In this document: positions 55,531 through 64,000 of the stretch, piece after piece | How positions within the stretch are numbered: position 1 is the first letter of the stretch | How the letters are laid out: every line of letters begins with the position of its first letter | DNA from: Ampelocalamus luodianensis | Taxonomy: Eukaryota; Streptophyta; Magnoliopsida; Poales; Poaceae | Direction: 5' to 3' | DNA length: 64,000 nt | Assembly (NCBI GenBank): GCA_036346255.1 | Contig: CM070632.1 | Coordinates: forward strand, 32,514,657-32,578,656 | The notes under the pieces: generated by a model | What the model was told of the DNA's origin: nothing | What the model saw: the letters and a program-made list of their open reading frames with translations, nothing else | Databases searched by the model: none | Made by a program: the position numbers and the translations under genes

Positions 55531-56307
55531 ATGGCGGAGGTCCTCATGCAGATCGAACACAATCGTTCGGAGGACCGTAGGGTGTTGGAGGTTATCACGA
55601 GGAACACCTCCACTCCCTCGGTGCCTCTCGGATCCGAGGTGGTCACCAGTCTCGTGGGGGACTTGCGGAGTTCCTTCGCACGCAGCCTCCCACCTTCTCC
55701 CGGTCCGAGGATCCCTTAGACGCAGACGACTGGCTACGTCTGGTTGAGCGGAAGCTCAACGTTGCTCAGTGCCAGGAGGAGGAGCGGGCACTTTTCGCAT
55801 CCCATCAGCTGGAGGGTGCGGCACTCTCATGGTGGGAGAACTTCCTCGCCATGCAGCCCGCGGGACACGTGGTCTCGTGGGAGGAGTTCAGTCGGCTTTC
55901 CGTCGGGCCCATGTTCCCGCCACCGATGAAGTGAAGAAGAAGGAGTTCCTGCGCTCAAGCAGGGCGCAAATGCGGATCGAGTACCTCCATGAGTTCAACC
56001 ATGCGGCGAGGTGCGCTCTGCGAGGTGGCCACCGACGAGGCCAAGCAGAGAAGTTCATGGAGGACTTGTGCGAGGAGCTTGGGACAAGCTCTCTATTGTG
56101 GACTTCCCGACTTCCGGACCTTGGTGGACAAGCCCATCGTCGCGAGCACAAGGTGAGAGCATTTGGCGAGTCCATAGCGCAAGTGGGAGGCCCGGTGATG
56201 CGCCCGGCCGGCCTCGTCGTCCCGAAGTTGGGCGGCACGGTGGCCCGTCCTCGAGCTTCCCTACCACCGAGGCCTTCGGCACCAGCTCACGTCCTCCGCA
56301 GCCGTGA
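55531..56307 (+). pseudogene. Gag capsid, family A
   Basis: From the ATG at 55531: MAEVLMQIEHNRSEDRRVL. A one-base loss in a G-run near 55669 shifts the frame; the capsid then reads QPPTFSRSEDPLDADDWLRL, ERKLNVAQCQEEERALFASH and GAALSWWENFLAM up to EEFSRL. A second one-base loss in a T-run near 55894 shifts again into FRRAHVPATDEVKKKEFL and MRIEYLHEFNHAARCA. The order and the WWENF and ADDW blocks are those of plant chromovirus Gag. The nucleocapsid lies in the next frame at 56371. Confidence 0.9.
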
Positions 56308-57954
56308 TTGATCCACGTGCACTGCGATCAAAGAAGAGTTGCTCACCGCAACCCCGCGGCCGACGTCACCTGCTTCTACTGCCACACCAAGGGCCACTAC
56401 GCGAGTAGTTGTCCTAAGAATACTAGAGCGGCCCCTCGTCCTAATAGAGGACGCGGGCAGGGGAGTGGTCACCCACCTGGCCAGAAGACCCCGGGCTTGG
56501 GGAGCGGCCGAGTCAACCATATCTCGGCTGAGGAGGCACAGGAGGCGCCCGACGTGGTGTTGGGTACGCTTCTTGTCAATTTGCATCCTGCTACAGTTTT
56601 ATTTGACTCTGGAGCTTCGCATTCTTTTATTTCGAGGTCGTTTGCTGTTGATAGTGGTCTCCACTGTGTTCCTTTGGGGGTTCCACTACTTATTCGCTCT
56701 CCAGGTTCAGAAATGAGAGCTGACCAAGTATGCCGGGACGTTCCTATCCACATCGAAGGAATGAGATTCTTGGCGAGTCTTATCCTACTCGATTCGGCGC
56801 GCTTGGATGTGATTCTTGGCATGGATTGGTTGTCGCAACATTTGGGGCAAATCGATTGTGCCAGGAAGGTTGTCTACCTCACCAGTCCTTCAGGTGAACA
56901 GGTTGGGTTTTCACCGCAGTTGCGAGAACCCCATCTTTATGCCCTTGAAGCAAAGCTAGCATTGGAGATTCGCGATGTCCCCACTGTGTGTGACTTCGCG
57001 GATGTCTTTCCTGAAGATTTGCCTGGGATGCCTCCCGTTCGAGACCTGGAGTTCGTGATAGAGTTGCTGCCCGGTACCGCCCCTATTTCAAAGAGGCCGT
57101 ATCGCATGCCTCCTAATGAGTTGGAGGAGCTGAAGAGGCAACTAGGTGAGCTGAAAGAGAAGGGTTTCATTCGTCCTAGCTCATCTCCTTGGGGTTGTCC
57201 AGTTATTTTTGTGAAGAAGAAGGACAAGACCTTGCGCATGTGTGTTGATTACCGTCCGCTTAATGAGGTGACGGTGAAGAACAAGTATCCTTTGGCCCGT
57301 ATTGATGATCTGTTTGATCAGTTAACTGGAGCACAGGTGTTCTCCAAGATTGACTTGAGATTGGGCTATCATCAACTCAGAATCAGGGCCGAGGATATTC
57401 CGAAGACGGCCTTTGCTACTCGTTATGGTCTTTACGAGTACACCGTCATGTCTTTTGGTCTAACTAATGCTCCTGCTTTATTCATGAACCTTATGAACTC
57501 GGTATTCATGGAGTATTTGGATAGGTTTGTGGTGGTATTCATCGATGATATCCTTATCTACTCCAAGAGTGAAGAAGAGCATGCCGAGCATCTTAAGCTT
57601 GTGTTGGGCAAGTGCGTGAGCACCACCGTATCTGCGAAATTCAGCAAGTGCGAGTTCTGGTTGAAGAAAGTGGCATTCTTGGGCCATGTTCTTTCGGCAG
57701 GAGGTGTGGCGGTGGATCCTAGCAAGGTCAGTGATGTGCTATCTTGGGGTCAGCCCAAGTCGGTCACTGATGTGCGGAGTTTTCTTGGTTTGGCTGGCTA
57801 CTATCGCCGCTTTATCGAGAATTTCTCCAAGATTGCGAAGCCTATGACCGAATTGCTCAAGAAAGACAAGAAGTTTGAGTGGTCTGTTGCTTGTGATGTG
57901 AGTTTTCAGGAACTCAAAAAGCGATTGACCTCAGCCCGAGCTTGTTCTCCCTGA
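56308..57954 (+). pseudogene. Nucleocapsid, protease and reverse transcriptase, family A
   Basis: 548 open codons. Residues 22-35 are an intact CCHC knuckle (CFYCHTKGHYASSC). An arginine/glycine/proline stretch follows. The protease has VLFDSGASHSFISR with the catalytic Asp at about residue 100, and LDVILGMDWLSQH. RT starts with ADVFPEDLPGMPPVRDLEF, then GCPVIFVKKKDKTLRMCVDY, FSKIDLRLGYHQL, YEYTVMSFGLTNAP and VVFIDDILIYSK with the catalytic Asp pair at residues 413-414, then SKCEFWLKKVAFLGHVLSAG. A frameshift near 57945 ends it before RNase H. All domains are complete, which makes this the best pol of the window. Confidence 0.94.
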
Positions 57955-59254
57955 TATTCACAAGAGTTTTGATATCTATTGTGATGCTTCTCGTCAGGGT
58001 CTTGGTGGTGTTCTTATGCAGGAGGGCAAGGTAGTGGCCTATGCATCGCGGTAGTTGAGGCCCCATGAACTCAACTATCCTACTCACGACTTGGACTTAG
58101 CTGCTGTGGTTCATGCACTCAAGATTTGGCGGCATTATCTGATTGGTAACCGTTGTGAGGTGTATTCTGACCACAAGAGCTTGAAGTACTTGTTCACCCA
58201 GCCAGATCTGAACCTCAGGCAAAGAAGGTGGTTGGAGTTGATCAAAGATTATGATATGGGCATTCAGTATCATCTGGGCAAGGCCAATGTCGTTGCGGAT
58301 GCACTCAGTCGGAAGGTGTATTGCAACATGTTGATGCTCCAAGAGCAACAGCCTACCCTTATTTCAGAATTTCAGCGCCTCAATTTGGGTTTGATCGAGC
58401 ACGGTTCTCGTGCTACCCTAGTTGTGCAACCAACCTTGGTGGACCAAATCAAGACGGCACAGCAGACAGATGTTGGTGTGAGTCAAATCAAGCAGAACAT
58501 CAAGGACGGGATAGCCAAGTGCTTTTCAGAGGACGAGCACGGCGTTGTATGGTTTGAGCAGCGTCTTGTGGTTCCTAAGGTCATGGAGTTGCGGGATTTG
58601 ATTCTTCGCGAAGCCCATGATTCTCCTTTGTCCATCCATCCCGGGGCTACCAAGATGTATCAGGACCTTCGTCAGAGATTGTGGTGGACCCGAATGAAGC
58701 GCGAGATTGCTAAGTTCGTTGCCGAGTGCGACGTGTGCTGTCGTGTGAAGGCCGAGCATCAGCGCCCAGCAGGTCTTCTTCAGCCTTTGCCTGTGCCAGA
58801 GTGGAAATGGGATTCCGTTGGGATGGACTTCATCACCGGGTTGCCCCGTACTTCTTCTGGGAAGGATGCCTTGTGGGTCATCATTGATCGGTTGACGAAG
58901 GTGGCCCATTTTCTTCCAGTGCGGGCGAAGATTGATGTGAGTCAGTTAGCGGATCTCTACATATCCCGCATTGTGTGCCTGCATGGTGTGCCACGAACGA
59001 TTGTGTCAGATCGTGGTTCTCTTTTTACCTCTCGGTTTTGGCATCAGTTGCAAGAGGCCATGGGGACACGTCTTTCTTTCAGTTCAGCGTACCATCCTCA
59101 GACTGATGGCCAGACGGAGCGAGTCAACCAAGTGTTGGAAGATATGCTCCGTGCTTGTGTTCTTTCCTATGGGAAGAAGTGGGAGAAGTGCCTACCATTT
59201 GCTGAGTTCTCCTACAACAACACTATCGAGCGATCTTGGCATGGTTCCATTTGA
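57955..59254 (+). pseudogene. RNase H and integrase, family A
   Basis: After the frame change: PDIHKSFDIYCDASRQGLGG, an in-frame TAG at 58052-58054 where SRQLRPHE is usual, then PTHDLDLAAVVHALKIWRHY, YSDHKSLKYLF and NVVADALSRK. Integrase: EAHDSPLSIHPGATKMYQDL and CDVCCRVKAEHQRP (HHCC), WKWDSVGMDFITGLPRTSSG (first Asp), IVSDRGSLFTSRFW (second Asp) and YHPQTDGQTERVNQV (Glu). Complete core. A frameshift at about 59235 stops it just before the LYGRRC block. Confidence 0.93.
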
Positions 59255-59860
59255 GGCTTTGTATGGGAGGAGATGCAGAACCCCATTAAACCGTGTCGAA
59301 ATCGGTGGCGGCGGTTTTGGCCCGAGTCGATTAATGAGGCCGAAAGCCAGGTCCAGTTGATTCGCGAGCATCTGCGCACGGCCCAGTCCAGATAGAAGAG
59401 CTATGCAGATCGCCGTCGTCGTGAGTTGAGCTTTGAGCCCAATGACTTTGTGTATCTCAAAGTCTCACCCTTGAAGGGCCATCAGCGTTTTGGCATCAAG
59501 GGCAAGTTGGCTCCTCGCTATGTTGGGCCTTATCGCATCATCGAGAGAGTTGGGGCTGTGGAATACAGGTTGGAGCTGCCAGCTACGCTTGAGGGTGTGC
59601 ATGATGTGTTCCATGTGTCACACCTGAAGAAGTGCCTCCGTGTCCCGACTGAGGAAGCCCCGTTGGAGGTTCTCGATGTGCAGGAGAATTTGACCTACCG
59701 CAAGCATCCTGTTCGCATTCTTGAGGAATCTGAACGGAGAACAAGGAACCGGGTCATCAAGTTCCTTACGGTTCAGTGGTCAAACCATTCTGAAGATGAG
59801 GCAACTTGGGAGCGTGAGGATCGCCTTCGTGCAGATTATCCATCCTTCTTCTCCGAGTAA
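59255..59860 (+). pseudogene. Integrase C-terminus and chromodomain, family A
   Basis: After the frame change FEALYGRRCRTPLNR, a TAG at 59393-59395 where AQSRQKSYAD is usual, then from 59426 open to the end: FVYLKVSPLKGHQRFGIKG, LAPRYVGPYRIIERVG, LEGVHDVFHVSHLKKCL, and a chromodomain VRILEESERRTRNRVIKFL, VQWSNHSEDEATWEREDRL, ending FFSE and TAA at 59858-59860. The aromatic and acidic core is kept. Chromodomains of this type guide insertion to heterochromatin. Confidence 0.92.
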
Positions 59861-59884
59861 ACGGAATATTGGGTCGAGATTCTT

Positions 59885-59899
59885 GTAAGGGGGGAGAGT
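59885..59899 (+). other. Polypurine tract, family A
   Basis: GTAAGGGGGGAGAGT directly before the 3' LTR start TGTAACATCC. Confidence 0.9.
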
Positions 59900-62800
59900 T
59901 GTAACATCCCAATTTTGGGCTTGTGTTTCAAATGTAAGAAAATGAGTAGAAATTAAAACTTTTTCTTACAGCATGTATTTCCTGTATGTACTAAACAATT
60001 ATTGTACAAGAGTTATGGAAATACATAGTCACAAGTCTTTGATCCAAATCTTGATCCTTCAAAAACATTCTCGTTCCATCTTGTGATAATCTCCTGGAAA
60101 TATTTTTCCTAAATTCTTGGGTTGGTATGTGACCCCTCTGAAAAATTTCACAATTTTTAGAAATTGTTTGAATACTTTTGGAGGTCAGTCAAACCTACTC
60201 AAATTCTGGTCAAACTGGGGACCAGCACCTTGTGGAATTTTTGGAGGAAAATGTATAGCACAAAAACCTATGAAAATTGTATACAAGGTCAATAACTCAG
60301 CTAGCAAGCTCCTGTAAAAATTTCATAATTTTTGGAGTGAGTTTGCTATCTCAATCAAATCCTCAAACTCCAAATCAGCTTGAAAACTCAGTTTAGGTCT
60401 GAGTCAGACTCGGGCTCGAGTCAGACCCGAGTCCGACCTAGCTTTTGGTCTCGGTCGAGCCAGCCGCTTAGACCTCCTCGGGTGTCAGCGGTGGGTGGTC
60501 CAGGCCGTTGGATTCTCATCCAATGCTCCCGACCTCCCATTGCTCTCATCGAGCACTCGAGCACCCTCAGTCGAGAGATGTTGATCCTGCGGTCTAGGAC
60601 CTCCCCAGGACCTCCTCTCCGCTAAGACCTCCTCTGCCTCGGGAGATCTGGAACGTCCAGGACCTCCCCGAGTGCATTTGGGACGTCGAGGACCTCCCTC
60701 AGCCCTGTTTTTCTTCATCACGACCTTCCCGAGGTTGGTCATCATGGTTTTCCCGTTTTGTGCTTGTGTCGATGTCGAGCGGTTGGGAGCGATGGCTTTG
60801 TCACTTTTGGTCCTTTCCAACGTCTCTTTCTGCTATGCATTGATTGTATGTCAGACCTTTGCCCTAAAAAGAAGTCAGCCCTACCAGCTCCTGTCACATC
60901 TAGCAAGTCCATGGCAGGGGTGTGCACCCGAAGCTTGCCTCTGCCCATGGCTTTGCTCCATTGTCTTCTTAAGACCCCGAGCTCCTCCCTGTTTCCTTAG
61001 TCTTTCTCTCCCTCCACCAAACTTCAAGAACACACCATTGTCGGTTTTTGAAGTTCTTCAAGATCACCCGAGCTCCTGCGGTTTAATTGCCAACTTGGTT
61101 TCCAACTTGTTCAATTATTCCACCTCGGGCATCTTTTCTTAACCAAATCGGTTGGTTTTAGGGGAAGGTATTGTGGGGACCTGTTCTTCAAGGCCGTCCC
61201 TGCTTTCTTCTTCGTCTCCGGCGAGCTTGGTCATCGGAGCACCTCCTTCGGCATCAACCTCTCCTCCGAGCTCCTTTGGACCTCATCTTGGCCCTGGTGA
61301 GTTCATCCTAGCCTCCTAGAGCTCTAGGCTTAGCTAGATTAGAGCGTAGCAAGCCTTCTAGATTTTGTCGGTTTTGCCGAAAACCTAATTACCACCCTCT
61401 CGGCTCGTGGCGTTCGAGCCATCGCGCGTCGAGAGTTAGCCTAGTAGGTCCGCGGTGCTTTTATGAGCTTAGTGGTGCCCTTGGTTCGCGCCGGCGTGGT
61501 CCACGTCGCCGGCGGTGAGCTCTTCTTTGACTCGGGTGTTTTGCAATGTCGTACTCGGACATGATCCGTGAGCTTATGATTGGCATTAATGGCTGTCCGA
61601 GGTTGTCCTTTATTGCTGTCTTGCCGGCAGTGTGCGCGTGCCCTCTAAGCCCCCGACCTCCTTGGAGGAATCGTAGCCGTTAAAGATCACCCCAAGATTA
61701 GATCTGTGCCGTAGAGCGTTTTCTGTGAAAACTCTAAGTCTTAGGACCTCCTAGGGTTAATCTCGGCCGTTGAAGACCTCCTCAGATTAGCTCTTGGTCG
61801 TAGGATCTCTCTCTGTTAAAACCTAGCGCCAGGACCTCCCCTTTTGTTTTGATCCTAGCCGTCCAGGACCACCCTGGTTAAATCCTGGCCGATAGGACCA
61901 CTCCTGCGCAAAAAGACCTCCCTTGGTCATTTTGCAAAGACCACCCCTCGGAGTCCTCTTTGTAAAAAGCCACGCCTGGTCGTTTACAAAGAAAACCCCG
62001 CTCAGGACCTCTTAGGCGCAATCCTAGCCGTTCACGACCTCCCTGGATCTAGATCTGAGCGTAGATCTCCTTTGCAAAATCCTTAGTCTCAGGACCTCCC
62101 TCCGCGTCGATCTGGACCGTTCAGGACCTCCCTAGTCCTAATCTGAGCCGCCCAGATCTCCTCCTGTTAAAACCCTACCGCTTAGGACCTCTCCGAGTAG
62201 ATCTTGGCCATCCAAGACCTCCTCGTGTTAATCCTAGCCGATCAAGACCTCCCTCTGGAGATCTTGACCGTCTAGGACCTCATCCTTTAGATCCGTAGCT
62301 TTAGGGCCTCCTCCTCTGGTCTAAACCGTTAGATTTAGATCTAACGGGCTAGACCTCCTTCCTCAGATTTAAAGCCTTAGGACTTCCCCTAGTGCTCGGG
62401 ACCGCCAGATCTTGATCTAACGATCACGACCTCCGTTAGGCGCGAGGACCTCCTTTGCGTGCGCTGTGCATGCACTGGTCGTGACCGTTGGATCAGATCT
62501 CAACGGTCCAGACCTCCCCAGTGCGGGAGGAGGTCTTTTGTGTGCTGTGCTTCGAGGTCCGTGGCCGTGCAATGAAGGATCGATGGCCCACGACCTCTCT
62601 TTATTCGTTCAGTTCAGTTGGACCTCCCGAGAGCTCACATTTTCTAAGTCTTTTGATGTTTCAAATTTCAAAAGTGCATAACTTTGTCATTTTAACTCCT
62701 TTTTGAATGATTCCAGTTGCTGTAGCTTTGTTATAGTATGAACTTTAATCTGAGAATGAATTTAGACACTGTTATGTAGCAGAAAATGGTTTTAACTATA

Positions 62801-63510
62801 TGATCTTGTTTAGTGAATAATGATGTCTAGAAATTCTTTGAAAATTTGTAAAATGCATAACTGTTTCTCTGTAAATCCAAACTGAGCAAACTCAACTTGG
62901 TAAAAGTTATCTGTGGACATGCTTTATTGTGGACTAGGCCTTGTCCTTAGTTATGTTCCTGATGAGTGATATATGCTAGCTTTAGAACTTAGAAAAATCA
63001 TAACTAATTCATTTCAACTCCAAATTGTGCAAACTCAGTTTTGCTGTTGTTAGGATAACCATATCTACCTACCTTAAAAATTTCAAGTTCCAGATCATTC
63101 TAGAATTTTTCGCCTTGAACAGTAACCGAAATTAATTTAATTAGGATTTTCAGGCTGAGAGAAATTGTTTAGGGCATAACTTTTTCATGCTAAGTCCAAA
63201 TGAAGTGATTCTTATTTCTAAAATTGTCTAAAATCAACCCCTAGTTGTTGTAGAAATTTCATGGGATTTGGATGTTCTTTGCTGTTGAGTTCCTTTTGGT
63301 GTTCTTCGTTCTTATCGGTTTTTATCGCCTTTTCGCGTTAGGTTCCGAAGAAAACTTTGAACCTGAGCACTCCCCTCTGCAGCAAGACACATCCCAGCAA
63401 GGCAAGCAGTTTGATCATGTTAATCCCAGTATTTTTAAGTATTTATGTTGTTTGCAACTCCTATGTATGCATGGCTACTTTGTGTTAAACTATTGTCGTT
63501 AGTTTACCTA
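59900..63510 (+). repeat. 3' LTR, family A, cut at 63510
   Basis: Matches 49796-53380 of the 5' LTR closely, with scattered base changes and short insertions or losses, mostly in the GC-rich zones. It has an additional GACCTCC unit near 60605-60630. At 63510 (GTTTACCTA) it stops and an unrelated LTR begins. Confidence 0.94.
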
Positions 63511-64000
63511 TGTGAGGACCCCCGGTTATTGGAAATTTTACTAATTAAATTCATACTGTAGCACAATTGTTAATGAAGGAACAGTACTGCCCCTTTATTA
63601 AAAACCATGCTAAAGATATAAATTTAACAAATGACGAGATCCGATGAAATGATTCGGATATATATGATTCACAATGGTTCCCGGGATCAACGACCATTGC
63701 ATATATATCCTTCATCAACATTGCATCAAACACATACTACCATACATTGATATAATTAAACATAAGGTTACATCATTCTATTAGTACTACAATATTAAGT
63801 GACTTGGTCACTTTAACGATATCTGTGGAAGCAAAATAAACGGAAAATGTCCACCAATAGCCTCATCCACCCGCAGCAATTGCGTGGAGGAAAGAAGTGG
63901 CGTCACTCGTTAGCGCCACCTGATCGCGCTAACGGGTACTTCATAGAAAACCATCCTCACTGCAACAATAGGTGGTAGCACCTTGAGTACAAAAGGTACT
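63511..64000 (-). mobile_element. LTR end of a further Tekay-type element, runs off the window
   Basis: Begins TGTGAGGACCCCCGGTTATT. TGTGAGGACCC is the complement of the end of Tekay LTRs (GGGTCCTCACA), so this is the low-coordinate end of a minus-strand LTR. The rest is AT-rich, with GAGTACAAAAGGTACT near the right edge, similar in style to the first 500 bases of the solo LTR at 15593. It is inserted in the 3' LTR of family A and is the youngest insertion of that stack. Confidence 0.75.

Larger units (their letters stand above)
49796..63510 (+). mobile_element. Family A Tekay-type chromovirus with 5-kb LTRs
   Basis: Plus-strand Ty3 element. 5' LTR 49796-54850 (5,055 bp), primer site, gag, protease-RT, RNase H-integrase, chromodomain, polypurine tract, 3' LTR from 59900, which is cut at 63510 by another LTR. 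The two LTRs are very similar along the whole 3.6 kb that can be compared, so this is a fairly recent insertion. It has a few frameshifts and stops. It lies in the 3' LTR of the Ale-like element and is thus younger than it. Confidence 0.94.

Overview
This window looks like intergenic DNA from a large grass (Poaceae) genome, probably rice or a close relative. It is packed wall to wall with LTR retrotransposons nested in one another. I see no intact host gene, tRNA, rRNA or CRISPR array. Almost every protein signal is gag, protease (PR), reverse transcriptase (RT), RNase H (RNH), integrase (IN) or a chromodomain, and nearly all are broken by stops, frameshifts or deletions.

Layout from left to right. 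1-3030: minus-strand Tat-lineage Ty3 pol remnant. 3031-5649: half of a large plus-strand LTR (family A) inserted in it. 5650-12695: minus-strand Tekay-type chromovirus (family B 3' LTR plus pol, 5' part lost). 12696-14524: unresolved, GC-rich then AT-rich. 14525-21660: a minus-strand SIRE-type LTR split by a 5.2-kb solo LTR (15593-20789, duplication CCTGG). 21661-24982: an old minus-strand Ty3 protease region, itself hit by a BARE/RIRE1-like solo LTR (21937-23165, duplication GTCTC) and a non-autonomous Mutator-like element (23562-24960, 9-bp duplication AAGAATTTA). 24983-36564: a nearly complete minus-strand Tekay-type element with an extra ORF upstream of gag. 36732-41353: a SIRE-type Ty1/copia element whose 3' half was deleted. 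41354-43740: old DNA with an unrecognised ORF fragment, a candidate SINE, a copia-type solo LTR (41974-43103, duplication ATAAT) and a minus-strand gag fragment. 44076-49795: an Ale/Retrofit-like copia element whose 3' LTR is split by the next element. 49796-63510: a plus-strand Tekay-type chromovirus with about 5.05-kb LTRs (family A). Its 3' LTR is cut at 63511 by yet another LTR that runs off the window.

The elements work as independent copy-and-paste units: gag makes the particle, PR-RT-RNH copies the RNA, and IN inserts the cDNA. In the chromoviruses a C-terminal chromodomain probably steers insertion into heterochromatin. The nesting gives a relative order: the Ale-like copia came before the family A chromovirus, which came before the 63511 LTR; the old Ty3 protease came before the SIRE-type LTR, which came before the 5.2-kb solo LTR.

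The points I find most worth a second look are the extra acidic-tailed ORF (33083-33691), a filler-DNA repair that removed the probable promoter from one 5' LTR (about 36300-36400), the Mutator-like element made of tandem repeats with a 28-bp perfect palindrome near one end, and the GACCTCC-motif array inside the family A LTRs.
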